Below are positions 26,937 through 34,833 of a stretch of 64,000 nt of DNA, piece by piece. The stretch spans positions 1-64,000 of the forward strand of contig JASGFX010000007.1 in NCBI GenBank assembly GCA_047605325.1, written 5' to 3'. Source of the DNA: JACPNS01 sp047605325. Its GTDB lineage: Bacteria > Actinomycetota > Thermoleophilia > Solirubrobacterales > JACPNS01. A model generated the notes under the pieces. It worked only from the letters and a program-made list of their open reading frames with translations. It was not told the origin of the DNA and ran no database searches. Both the position numbers and the translations under genes were made by a program. Numbering within the stretch: position 1 is the stretch's first letter; each line of letters opens with the position of its first letter.

Positions 26937-27308
26937 TCAGATCGTCCAGCGACGCGAGTTCTGCCACACCCAGTAGATCGCCCCCGCGCACGCCCCGACG
27001 ATCAGGATCACTAGCACGATCCCGCCGTTCCACAGGTCGCGGAAGCGGTCGACCGCGACGATCGCAAGCGTGCCGATCGCGATCGCGCCGTAGACGATCC
27101 CGCGATCGCGGTCTGTCAGGCCTGAAAGCCACTCCGACTGGTTGCGGTAGAGCTGCACCAGCGAGTACCCGATCAGGATCAGGAAGATCGCCTGGATCGC
27201 GTTGCCGACCAGCGAGACAAAACTCCCCCCGCTGGGCATCGCGACGATGAGCAGTGCGACGAGCGCGATGCCGGCGAGACCGATCCATGTGCGACGCGGG
27301 TTGTTCAT
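26937..27308 (-). CDS. Small four-helix membrane protein, unknown
   Basis: 123 residues with four hydrophobic helices (about 8-25, 30-52, 68-85, 93-114) and short charged loops (YRNQSEWLSGLTDRDRG between helices 2 and 3). The C-terminus is NSRRWTI. It is probably real: the composition is strongly membrane-like and the start codon has clear space upstream. No family recognised and no operon partner; the diguanylate cyclase start lies 90 nt beyond its 3' end. Confidence 0.7.
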   Translation of the reverse strand: MNNPRRTWIGLAGIALVALLIVAMPSGGSFVSLVGNAIQAIFLILIGYSLVQLYRNQSEWLSGLTDRDRGIVYGAIAIGTLAIVAVDRFRDLWNGGIVLVILIVGACAGAIYWVWQNSRRWTI

Positions 27309-27443
27309 GTCCTCACCCTACGCGCCTGAGGGGCTGAATCGTGCGAGATTCGTCACGCGCAGCCGATCGTGGTGAGGGAGCGACCCTCCGGTCGTGACGA
27401 TCCACGGTCGGCGAGCATGGCGAAGATCGTGCGAGTCAGACCC

Positions 27444-28058
27444 TCAAGCGTCGAAGGTACCGCCCTCGAGCGTGTGTGCGACGTCCTCGCAGGCGTCGAT
27501 CGCCTGCTCCATCTGCTCGAAGATGTCCTTCCAGCGGATCACCACCATCGGGTCGACCCCGCCGGCGAACAGCGCGGCGATCGCTTCACGTGAGAGTCGG
27601 TCGCCTTCGTTCTCGAGACTGTGTACCTCGATGATCGCGCTCTTCATCGACTCGCCGGTGCGCAGGGTGCCTACCGCCCGTTCGAGCGCCTTCGAGGAGT
27701 CGAGGATCACCTTCGCGAGCGCCAGCGACGGATCCATCGGCGCCTCGATCTTGTAGAGCCCGAACGAGTCGGCGACCTGCTCGATGAAGTCGACGACATC
27801 GTCGATCTCGGTCGCGAGCTTGTGGATCGCCGGGCGCGACAGGGGCGGACGCGAACCGTCGCCGAGCTGGCGGATGATCGCCTGGGTGATGCGGTCGCCC
27901 TCCTGTTCGCACAGCAGAATCTGCCGCATCAGGTCGGACTCGTCGGGAAAATCTTCGAGCATCCGGTGAAGCAGATCCGCCGAGCGCACGGCGTTCGCGA
28001 TGGCGGCCTCGAAAAGGTCGAAGAACTGATCGGCGGGACGCCGTGCGAGCGCGTTCAC
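27444..28058 (-). CDS. DUF47/PhoU-like phosphate transport regulator
   Basis: 204-residue all-helical protein of the PhoU-like DUF47 family (FFDLFEAAIANAVRSADLL, LEDFPDE, CEQEGDRIT, then ATEIDDVVDFIEQVADSF and SLENEGDRLSREA). The E-x-x-x-D metal-binding helices are repeated as in PhoU. Members usually sit beside a PitA-type low-affinity phosphate transporter; none is in the window. The start overlaps the stop of the PhoB-like regulator (GTGA), so they form one operon, divergent from pstB-phoU. Confidence 0.88.
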   Translation of the reverse strand: MNALARRPADQFFDLFEAAIANAVRSADLLHRMLEDFPDESDLMRQILLCEQEGDRITQAIIRQLGDGSRPPLSRPAIHKLATEIDDVVDFIEQVADSFGLYKIEAPMDPSLALAKVILDSSKALERAVGTLRTGESMKSAIIEVHSLENEGDRLSREAIAALFAGGVDPMVVIRWKDIFEQMEQAIDACEDVAHTLEGGTFDA

Positions 28059-28870
28059 CCGGCGATCACGATTTCGGACTCAGCGCTCTCGAGCGACGCC
28101 TCCACCGGGGTCTCAGCAGCCGGAGCCTCGGGTGCGTCGGTCGCGCTGGCGTCGGCGGGCTCCGGGTCGAAGCGGTAGCCGATTCCGAAGTGGGTGTGCA
28201 CGTAGCGCCAACCGGGCGAAGCCGCTTCGAGCTTGTGGCGAACCTTGCGGACGAAGACGTCGACCGAGCGGTCGCCGCGGGCCATCGTGTAGCCCCAGAC
28301 ACGCTGGTAGATGTCTTCGCGCGGGAGCACGCGAGCGTCGCTGCGTGCGAGCAGAAGCAGAAGCTCGTACTCACGCTTGGTGAGGTCGACTGGGCGGCCG
28401 GCGGCGAGCACCTCGTAGCGGTCGACGCGGAACTCGAGTTCGCCATGCACGATCGGGCCGGACTCTGCGACGTCACCTGCTTCCACGCGGCGGTGACGTC
28501 GGGTCACGGACTCGACGCGCGCGACGACTTCTTCCGGATGGCAGGGCTTGCCGATCCAGTCGTCGACCCCCATGCGCAGGCCGCGCACCCGCTGCGCGAC
28601 GGTGCTCTGCTCGGAGCAGACGATCAGTCCGATCGAACCGAGCGACTCGCCGAGCGTCTGCAGGGTCTCCCACATGCTCGGACCGAGCAGCGCGGGGTTG
28701 ACGACGATCGCGGCGGGGCGCATCGCGAGCAGCTCTTCGACGGGCGGGAGCGAACGCTGAACGACGTGCTGCCAGTCGGCCTGCTCGAGGCGCTTGCAGA
28801 GAACATGAACGAATCCGGAGTCGTCGTCGATCACGACGACCTTGCGGGGGGATTTGTCAGGTCGGTTCAA
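28055..28870 (-). CDS. OmpR/PhoB-family regulator with Asn at the phosphoacceptor site
   Basis: 271 residues. The receiver has the acidic triad (VVVIDDDSG, residues 11-19) and the conserved Lys in DDWIGKP, but the phosphoacceptor Asp is replaced by N58 in AIVVNPALLG. The C-terminal winged helix is complete (LTKREYELLLLLA, RGDRSVDVFVRKVRHKLE, GIGYRFDP) with an acidic 40-residue tail. The start is a TTG (28870). It is co-transcribed with the DUF47 gene and divergent from pstB, with PHO-box-like repeats between. It likely binds DNA without classical phosphorylation. A sequencing error at N58 cannot be excluded. Confidence 0.88.
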   Translation of the reverse strand: MNRPDKSPRKVVVIDDDSGFVHVLCKRLEQADWQHVVQRSLPPVEELLAMRPAAIVVNPALLGPSMWETLQTLGESLGSIGLIVCSEQSTVAQRVRGLRMGVDDWIGKPCHPEEVVARVESVTRRHRRVEAGDVAESGPIVHGELEFRVDRYEVLAAGRPVDLTKREYELLLLLARSDARVLPREDIYQRVWGYTMARGDRSVDVFVRKVRHKLEAASPGWRYVHTHFGIGYRFDPEPADASATDAPEAPAAETPVEASLESAESEIVIAG

Positions 28871-28954
28871 ATGAGTGATCTGGCGTTGTGGGGGCGCGGT
28901 GCTTTCACACCTCGTACTTCGGATGGTAACGACGGTTTCACACGTGTTTTCGAG

Positions 28955-28987
28955 CTTTCACAGCTTTTTCACATTGCGGTTACATCC
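28955..28987. promoter_or_regulatory. PHO-box-like direct repeats between the regulator and pstB
   Basis: Three 11-bp units in register: CTTTCACAGCT (28955-28965), TTTTCACATTG (28966-28976) and CGGTTACATCC (28977-28987). Further TTTCAC sites occur at 28936 and 28903. The 11-bp period and TTCAC core resemble actinobacterial PHO boxes bound by PhoP/PhoB. They lie 65 nt upstream of pstB in an AT-richer intergenic stretch and could also control the divergent regulator gene. Confidence 0.6.
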
Positions 28988-29051
28988 GAATAACTACGTT
29001 GGTTGCTCCGCCCGGCATTCTTGCTGGTACAACTACGCGAGGAGCACGAAG

Positions 29052-29951
29052 ATGGCCGCACATCCGGGCCCCGAAACAGCAACCATCATGGAAGAAGACA
29101 AGATCTCCCCTCCGATGCAGACACCGGTACTGAGCAACGACGCGACGCCGGCCGACAAGTCGGCGCCGCCGATCTTCGAGCTGCAGGATGTGAACGTCCG
29201 CTACAGCGGCAAGCTCGCGGTCAAAGACGTCTCGTTCGACCTTCCGACCAACCGCATCACAGCCCTGATCGGTGCGTCTGGCTGCGGCAAATCGACCCTG
29301 CTGCGCTGCCTCAACCGCATGAACGACTTGATCCCCGGCGCGACTGTCGAGGGCAAGGTCAGCTACCTCGGCCTCGACCTCTACGCGCCGAACGTCGACC
29401 CGGTCCAGGTGCGCAAGAACATCGGCATGGTCTTCCAGAAGCCCAACCCCTTCCCAAAGTCGATCTACGACAACGTCGCGTTCGGCCCGCGCGTACTCGG
29501 ACTCGACAAGGATCCCCTGACCACGCTCGACGAGATCGTCGAGACCGCACTCACCCGCGCCTCGCTCTGGGATGAGGTCAAGGACCGCCTCGGTGACAGC
29601 GCGATCGGCATGAGTGGCGGCCAGCAGCAGCGTCTGTGCATCGCCCGCGCGATCGCGACGAACCCGCACGTGATCCTGATGGACGAGCCCTGCTCGGCGC
29701 TCGACCCGATCTCGACCAGCCGCGTCGAGGATCTGATGATCGAGCTCAAGGAGCAGTACACGATCGTCGTCGTCACGCACAACATGCAGCAGGCAGCACG
29801 CGTCTCCGACATGACCGCCTACTTCTCGGTCGAGGTCGGCGAGGACGACAAGCGCTATGGGCGCCTGATCGAGTACGACGAGACCGAGACGATCTTCACC
29901 AAGCCCAACGATCAGCGCACTGAGGACTACGTGACCGGAAAGGTCGGTTAG
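29052..29951 (+). CDS. pstB: Phosphate ABC transporter ATPase PstB
   Basis: 299-residue ABC ATPase. Walker A GASGCGKST (74-82), Q-loop FQKPNPFPKS (family-specific for PstB), signature GMSGGQQQR (186-194), Walker B VILMDEP (207-213), and TSRVEDLM and NMQQAARVSD motifs are present. The ATG at 29052 follows AGGAG. The first 40 residues are a polar extension beyond the usual start; M13 is an alternative. phoU starts 2 nt after the stop. The permease and binding protein genes pstS, pstC and pstA are not adjacent, which is unusual. Confidence 0.95.
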   Translation: MAAHPGPETATIMEEDKISPPMQTPVLSNDATPADKSAPPIFELQDVNVRYSGKLAVKDVSFDLPTNRITALIGASGCGKSTLLRCLNRMNDLIPGATVEGKVSYLGLDLYAPNVDPVQVRKNIGMVFQKPNPFPKSIYDNVAFGPRVLGLDKDPLTTLDEIVETALTRASLWDEVKDRLGDSAIGMSGGQQQRLCIARAIATNPHVILMDEPCSALDPISTSRVEDLMIELKEQYTIVVVTHNMQQAARVSDMTAYFSVEVGEDDKRYGRLIEYDETETIFTKPNDQRTEDYVTGKVG

Positions 29952-29953
29952 CG

Positions 29954-30664
29954 ATGGAGCAGTCACAGGTCGGAACCCGAATCGTCTTCCACGAGGAGCT
30001 GGAGAACATCGAGGAGAAGGTCCTCTCGATGTTCGATCTGGCCGCCCAGATGTCTGACCGCGCCGTCGAGAGCGTGCTCAACCAGGATGTCGAGCTCGCC
30101 ACCCTCGTGATCGAGTCCGACGACCAGATCGACGGTCGCTACCTCGACGTCAACCAAGGCCTGCTCAACCTGATCGCTCTGCAGGCGCCGGTCGCCAGCG
30201 ACCTGCGTGTGATCGCCGCCCTGCTCAACACGATCAACCACGTCGAGCGCATGGGCGACCTTGCGGTCAATGTGGCCAAAACCGTGCCACTGACCGGCGA
30301 GGAGCCCCCGGTCGACGCCGAGATTCTCAACATCATCGAGCGTATGGGGCTGCAGGTCCACAGCCAGATCTTCCAGGCCAAACACGCCCTGGCCAATCGC
30401 GACGCCAAGCTCTCCGAGGCCCTGGTCGTCGAAGACGACGAACTCGACCGTCTCAACCGCGACATCTTCCGCCGCGCGATCGAGATCGGCACCGACGACG
30501 ACCGTCGCGAATGGTCGATCCTGATGGTGCTGATCGGCCGCCACCTCGAGCGGATCGGCGACAACTGTGTCGACATCGGCGAGCAGACGGCGTTCGTGGT
30601 CACCGGCGAGTTCCGCGAGTTCACCGACGCCTCGTCGACGCCGCGCAGACCTCGCGACGAGTAG
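29954..30664 (+). CDS. phoU: Phosphate signalling regulator PhoU
   Basis: 236-residue double three-helix-bundle protein. FHEELENIEEKVLSMF opens the N-terminal repeat. The metal-binding E-x-x-x-D type helices appear as INHVERMGDLAVNVAK and, in the second repeat, GRHLERIGDNCVDIGE, the diagnostic PhoU signature. It follows pstB by 2 nt and probably links transporter activity to the phosphate two-component system. Together with the DUF47 protein it is the second PhoU-like fold within 4 kb. Confidence 0.95.
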   Translation: MEQSQVGTRIVFHEELENIEEKVLSMFDLAAQMSDRAVESVLNQDVELATLVIESDDQIDGRYLDVNQGLLNLIALQAPVASDLRVIAALLNTINHVERMGDLAVNVAKTVPLTGEEPPVDAEILNIIERMGLQVHSQIFQAKHALANRDAKLSEALVVEDDELDRLNRDIFRRAIEIGTDDDRREWSILMVLIGRHLERIGDNCVDIGEQTAFVVTGEFREFTDASSTPRRPRDE

Positions 30665-30668
30665 CTCG

Positions 30669-31181
30669 CTACTGCGTCGCCGGCCGGCCGCGCCGCGCCT
30701 GGCGCTCTTGGTACCAATCCTTGCGCGCGATGTAGATCTGCTTCTCGATCGTGGCGTAGACCTTGCCACCGGCATCCTTGAGGTCGAGCGAATAGACCCA
30801 GTCGAGCTTGTTCTGCTCATCGACCTGAGCCTTGAGTGACGCCGTCAACTGCGGCGGGATGCGGAACTCGGCATAGAGGGTCTCGGTGCCCGGGCGTTTG
30901 AAAGCGACGCGCGCGCCCTTGTCCCAGACGACGTAGTCCTCGCCGAGCTGGCGGATCAGCATCACCATCACGTACGGATCCGTCGCTGAGTAGATGCTGC
31001 CGCCGAAGATCGTTCCGACGTAGTTGCGGGTGCGCCACGAGAGCGGTAGCCGCACATCGAGTTCGGTCCAGTCCTCGGTGACTCGAGTGACCCTCCCCCC
31101 GGTGCCGACGATTGCGGGCCAGATGTTGAAGACGCGCCAGTCGAGCGCGTGAGGCAGACGCTCGCGCAGGCGACGGATCAT
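30669..31181 (-). CDS. DUF4442 hotdog-fold protein
   Basis: 170 residues. The segment NYVGTIFGGSIYSATDPYVMVML matches the hotdog thioesterase-like DUF4442 family (GT-x-FGGS followed by a long helix), and AEFRIPPQLTASLKAQ is a core strand. The family is assigned to the thioesterase superfamily by fold but has no proven substrate. It starts inside the uppP stop region (ATGA overlap at 31178-31181) and is its operon partner; convergent with phoU, 4 nt apart. Confidence 0.82.
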   Translation of the reverse strand: MIRRLRERLPHALDWRVFNIWPAIVGTGGRVTRVTEDWTELDVRLPLSWRTRNYVGTIFGGSIYSATDPYVMVMLIRQLGEDYVVWDKGARVAFKRPGTETLYAEFRIPPQLTASLKAQVDEQNKLDWVYSLDLKDAGGKVYATIEKQIYIARKDWYQERQARRGRPATQ

Positions 31182-32017
31182 GTCGCCGGGCTGCTCGTGA
31201 TCGCGCCGGCGGCCGCCAGCACGATGACCAGCGCGCCGAGCGCGAAGCGGTAGAGCACGAAAATCTTCAGTGAGTGCTCACCAAGCCATTTGAGCAGGAA
31301 TGCGATCGACCAATAGCCGACGATGAAGGCCGCGATCGTGGAGACGATCAGTTCGAGTGTGCCGGCGCCGGTGTCGTGACCGACGGCGTCCTTCAGCTCG
31401 TAGAGTCCGCTGAGCACGACAGCCGGGATCGAGAGCAGAAAAGAGAAGCGCGCGGCGTCGCGGCGGGTGAAGCCGCGGAAGAGGCCGAAGGTGATCGTTG
31501 CGCCCGAGCGCGAGACACCCGGGATCAGGGCGAGCGACTGAGCGATGCCGACGATCAGCGCGTCGGGCGGTTTGAAGTCGGACAGTGTGCGCACGTGCTT
31601 GGCGAACATGTCGGCGGCGGCCATCACGGCGCCGAAGACGATCAGCATCGTGCCGACGAGGTAGAGGTTGCGTGCCCCGCTCTCGATCTGGTCCTTGAAA
31701 ATCACGCCGAAGACGACGATCGGCAGCGTGCCGAGCGCGAGGTACCAGCCCATGCGCGCATCGAATTTCTCCTCTTCGGTCTCGGCGCGCCCCAACAGGC
31801 CGAGCGCGAAGGCGCGGGTGATCCGCCAGATGTCCTGACGGAAGTAGATGACCACGGCAGCCATCGTGCCGAGTTGGATCACGGCGGTGAAGGCCGCGCC
31901 GGGATCCTCCCAGCCGAAGATCGCCGGGACGATCAGCAGGTGGCCGGAGCTGGAGATCGGCAGGAACTCGGTGAGCCCCTGAACGATGCCGAGAATGATC
32001 GCTTCGATGATGCCCAT
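31178..32017 (-). CDS. uppP: Undecaprenyl-diphosphatase UppP (BacA)
   Basis: 279-residue integral membrane phosphatase recycling undecaprenyl pyrophosphate for cell-wall synthesis; overproduction gives bacitracin resistance. The first family motif is GIVQGLTEFLPISSSGHL (residues 9-26) and the second is LALIPGVSRSGATITFGL. About eight hydrophobic helices are visible. Length is normal. It is followed by the DUF4442 gene with a 4-base overlap. Confidence 0.96.
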   Translation of the reverse strand: MGIIEAIILGIVQGLTEFLPISSSGHLLIVPAIFGWEDPGAAFTAVIQLGTMAAVVIYFRQDIWRITRAFALGLLGRAETEEEKFDARMGWYLALGTLPIVVFGVIFKDQIESGARNLYLVGTMLIVFGAVMAAADMFAKHVRTLSDFKPPDALIVGIAQSLALIPGVSRSGATITFGLFRGFTRRDAARFSFLLSIPAVVLSGLYELKDAVGHDTGAGTLELIVSTIAAFIVGYWSIAFLLKWLGEHSLKIFVLYRFALGALVIVLAAAGAITSSPAT

Positions 32018-32069
32018 GAGCGGCGCACGTTAGTTCACCGCCGGGCAAATCTGCTGGGTTCGCCGCTTG

Positions 32070-32075
32070 TACACT
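32070..32075 (+). promoter_or_regulatory. -10-like TACACT for a leaderless small gene
   Basis: TACACT ends 7 nt before the ATG at 32083 and no Shine-Dalgarno is present, so transcription likely begins at or near the start codon. Confidence 0.5.
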
Positions 32076-32082
32076 CTCGGCC

Positions 32083-32325
32083 ATGAAGAAAGCGCTTCAA
32101 ACCCTGCTTCTGACCGCCGCAGTGCTGCTCGTGACCGCGCAGGCCGCCTTCGCGGGCGACAACGGCCAGGGCTGGATCGGCGAGGCCAACGACAAGACCG
32201 TCACCTTCTTCGGCCTCGGCATCATCATTCTCTTCCCGCTCGTCGCGGCGATCGGCAGCTTCATCCAGGGCCGCCTCGAGCGCCGCGCCGACGAGCGCAA
32301 GAGCGCGATCTTCAAGCACAAGTAG
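32083..32325 (+). CDS. Small exported membrane protein, unknown
   Basis: 80 residues: signal peptide (MKKALQTLLLTAAVLL, cleavage after AFA), a short extracellular segment GDNGQGWIGEANDK, one membrane helix (FFGLGIIILFPLVAAIGSF, about 42-60), and a basic cytoplasmic tail (QGRLERRADERKS). This type I topology is reminiscent of small subunits of membrane complexes. Its -10 hexamer gives a leaderless start. The Ppx/GppA gene follows 34 nt later and may be co-transcribed. No family recognised. Confidence 0.72.
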   Translation: MKKALQTLLLTAAVLLVTAQAAFAGDNGQGWIGEANDKTVTFFGLGIIILFPLVAAIGSFIQGRLERRADERKSAIFKHK

Positions 32326-32359
32326 GCCTGCGGGTCTGCTTGATCGAAAGGCCCGCGCC

Positions 32360-33235
32360 GTGAACACCACGCGCTGCGCCTGCATCGACATCGGCTCGAA
32401 CACGACGGCCCTCCTGGTGGCCGACGTCAGCGGCGACGACCTGACCCCCGTCGGCACCAGACGCGTATTCACGATGCTCGGCGCCGAGACCGGCCCGACC
32501 GGCATCTCCGAGGACAAGATCGCCGAAGTGGTCCTGGCGGTCGAGGAACTGCTCGGCTACACCGCTTCGCTCGCCTGCGAGCAGGTCTCGCTCGTCGCGA
32601 CACACGTCGTGCGCGAGGCGCACAATGGCCACGAACTCGAAGCCAAGGTGAACCAGGCCACTGGAAGGACGCTCGAGGTGATCGACGGCCACCAGGAAGC
32701 GCGCTGGTCGTTCATCGGCGCCGTCGGCGGACTCGCCAGACTGCGCGGCACAACGGTCGTCGTCGACGCCGGCGGTGGCTCCACCGAAATCTCCTGGTGC
32801 AATCCGGGTCAGCAGCCGGTGACCGCGAGCTTCGCGATCGGCTCGGCGACGCTCGCCACGCAGTTCATCGCCGCCGATCCGCCACTGCCCGAAGAGATCA
32901 CGCGCGCCCGCGAGTACGCAGACCGGACGTTCGACGAACTCGACTTCCCCGACCACTGTGCACTCGCGCTCGCCGTCGGGGGCGGCGCAAGCACCGCGCG
33001 TCAGCTGACCGGAGGCGTGCTCGACCAGGCCGGGATCGCACGCGTGCTCGCGCTCACGACCAGCATGCCCAGCGCGGAGCTCTCGGAGAAATTCGACATC
33101 GCGGCGAATCGTGCTCGGCTCCTGCCAGCCGGGCTCGCGATCCTCGAAGCCGTGGTCGAGCGTCTGGGCATCGGCCTCGAAGTCGGTCGCGGTGGTCTGC
33201 GTGAGGGCGTGCTGCTCGACCGTTTCGGCAGCTAG
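32360..33235 (+). CDS. Ppx/GppA family phosphatase
   Basis: 291 residues of the ASKHA superfamily acting on polyphosphate or pppGpp. The phosphate-1 motif is CIDIGSNTTALLVAD (8-22), the central motif is VVVDAGGGSTEISW (about 133-146), and a third Gly-rich motif AVGGGASTAR closes the fold. It lacks the C-terminal HD domain of long Ppx proteins. GTG start. Its presence near pstB/phoU fits a phosphate-reserve role, but Ppx and GppA cannot be separated by sequence alone. Confidence 0.88.
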   Translation: MNTTRCACIDIGSNTTALLVADVSGDDLTPVGTRRVFTMLGAETGPTGISEDKIAEVVLAVEELLGYTASLACEQVSLVATHVVREAHNGHELEAKVNQATGRTLEVIDGHQEARWSFIGAVGGLARLRGTTVVVDAGGGSTEISWCNPGQQPVTASFAIGSATLATQFIAADPPLPEEITRAREYADRTFDELDFPDHCALALAVGGGASTARQLTGGVLDQAGIARVLALTTSMPSAELSEKFDIAANRARLLPAGLAILEAVVERLGIGLEVGRGGLREGVLLDRFGS

Positions 33236-33239
33236 ACGC

Positions 33240-34085
33240 TCAGAACGTCACGTCCGGCAGCAACCTCGCCTCGTGCTCGCGATCAACGCGCGCGGCCACC
33301 TCTACGTACTGCTCCAGCCCCGAGCCGCGCAGCTTGCTGCCGAGCAACTCGTCGATCTGGAAGATCCCGGCCGAGTTGTTCATCGCGATCTCCACGCGGA
33401 CCGGCTTGTGCTCGCCGGCGATGATGTTCACGCCATCGATCGCCGCAGCGCTCAAAGCGTGGATGTTGTTCTGGCCGGCTTCGAACGGCACACGCGAACG
33501 CCCGGCCGCCATGTCGAGCGCGTCCGCAACGCGCACCACGCCAGCTTCGATGGTCAACGGCCGGCCGCTGCTGCGGTGGCCGATGATCGCGTGCTGGGTC
33601 TCGGCGGCGATCACCGACCGGTCGGGCTCGTCGTAGATCCCATCGAGCAGCTGGCCGAGTTTGTCGGCGGCGAGGAAGAGGCTGTAGCTCTCGTGGTCAA
33701 CGCGGTGGATCGACATGCCGACGTCGTGCAGCATCGCCGCTCCGGCGACAACCACTTCGGCGTCACGACGGCTCATCCCGAAATCGCGAACGATCGAAGG
33801 TTCGACCCCGCGTTTCTCAAGCAGCCGCAGGATTCTCAGCGCGATGTTCGTGACGACCTGGATGTGCACCCAGCCGTGGTCGGACATGCCGAGCCTGCGA
33901 GTCGCGTTGACCCCGGCGACCAGCCACCACGCCTTCAGCTGCTCGTCGTCGCCGGCACGCTCGATCAGACGCGCAAGCCGGTGGTTGCCCCGGGTGGGGA
34001 CATGAATGTCGATTGCGGCCGAGAGATCGGCCAGTGCGGGCTCATCGGTCCTGATGCCCTGTGTCTTTTCCTTTGTCTGTGTCAT
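33240..34085 (-). CDS. HD-domain phosphohydrolase-like protein
   Basis: 281 residues from ATG 34085. HD-domain ligands: DHGWVHIQVV (H74), MLHDVGMS (H120-D121) and a later H in TQHAIIGH, with VRVADALDMAAGR supplying the C-terminal Asp. Architecture resembles stand-alone metal-dependent phosphohydrolases acting on nucleotides. A TAACGT hexamer lies 7 nt before the start, without Shine-Dalgarno, so it is likely leaderless. It is convergent with the Ppx/GppA gene, 4 nt apart. Confidence 0.82.
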   Translation of the reverse strand: MTQTKEKTQGIRTDEPALADLSAAIDIHVPTRGNHRLARLIERAGDDEQLKAWWLVAGVNATRRLGMSDHGWVHIQVVTNIALRILRLLEKRGVEPSIVRDFGMSRRDAEVVVAGAAMLHDVGMSIHRVDHESYSLFLAADKLGQLLDGIYDEPDRSVIAAETQHAIIGHRSSGRPLTIEAGVVRVADALDMAAGRSRVPFEAGQNNIHALSAAAIDGVNIIAGEHKPVRVEIAMNNSAGIFQIDELLGSKLRGSGLEQYVEVAARVDREHEARLLPDVTF

Positions 34086-34152
34086 ACAGACCACGTTAGA
34101 CACGCTCGCGCGAACGCCGTCCGGCGTTCACCAACCTTTCACAAGGACGCCC

Positions 34153-34800
34153 TTACGGGAGAAACGCCGGCGGCACGGTGCCGCTGATCTTGAGCTTGTC
34201 CGAGCCGATCTCGGAGCGTTCGTAGATCTCGCGCAGCAGGCAGTGGATGTTCACATCCTGCGGCTCGCCTCCGTGCCAGTGCCATGAGTGGAGAATCCCC
34301 TCGGTGACAAAGCCGATGCGCTGCAGCGCCGACTTGGAGCGGCCGTTGCGCACGTGGCTGTAGGAGCTGATCCGCTCGAGGCCGAGATGACGGAATCCGA
34401 GGCCGAGCACGAGCGACTTGGAGGCGAGGTTGACTCCAGTCCCCCAGTACTTGTGTCCGAGCCACGAACCGACCACCGCACGGTGGTCACGCGTGGAGAA
34501 CTCGGTGAGTCCGGTGACGCCGACGACGTTCTCGGTCTCGCGCTCGACAATCACGAATTCGAGCAATTGACCGTTGTCGCGCTTGGCCTGGAGATCCTCG
34601 ATGTACTTGAGCGGCTGTTCGATCGAGGTGTACGGGCCCCAGCTGAAGAAACGCGTGACGGCTGGATCCTGAGCGAGCTTGAAGAGCTGCTCGGCGTCCT
34701 CCGGAACCGCGAAACGCAGCATGAAGCGCTCGCCGACGACCTCGAGGTCGACCGGCTGCTCGGTCTGAATCTGGGTCACCTCTGTCGGTTCGATCGTCAT
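34153..34800 (-). CDS. GNAT acetyltransferase, RimJ/RimL-like
   Basis: 215 residues. GERFMLRFAVPEDAEQLFKLAQDPAVTRFFSW opens the Acetyltransf_3-type fold and EFVIVERETENVVGVTGL is the central beta hairpin. GHKYWGTGVNLASKS is the acetyl-CoA pyrophosphate loop; NGRSKSALQRIGFVTEG is the typical C-terminal segment. The substrate is unknown (protein N-terminus or small molecule). Divergent from the phosphoesterase gene, with overlapping promoters. Confidence 0.85.
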   Translation of the reverse strand: MTIEPTEVTQIQTEQPVDLEVVGERFMLRFAVPEDAEQLFKLAQDPAVTRFFSWGPYTSIEQPLKYIEDLQAKRDNGQLLEFVIVERETENVVGVTGLTEFSTRDHRAVVGSWLGHKYWGTGVNLASKSLVLGLGFRHLGLERISSYSHVRNGRSKSALQRIGFVTEGILHSWHWHGGEPQDVNIHCLLREIYERSEIGSDKLKISGTVPPAFLP

Positions 34801-34809
34801 CTGAGCCGC

Positions 34810-34825
34810 ATCCTATCCCTATGCT
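34810..34825. promoter_or_regulatory. Divergent leaderless promoters
   Basis: TAGGAT on the minus strand (34815 to 34810) lies 9 nt before the GNAT ATG. TATGCT on the plus strand (34820-34825) lies 8 nt before the phosphoesterase GTG. The two -10 hexamers are only 4 bp apart, so polymerases initiating in the two directions would compete. Confidence 0.5.
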
Positions 34826-34833
34826 GGACCCAC

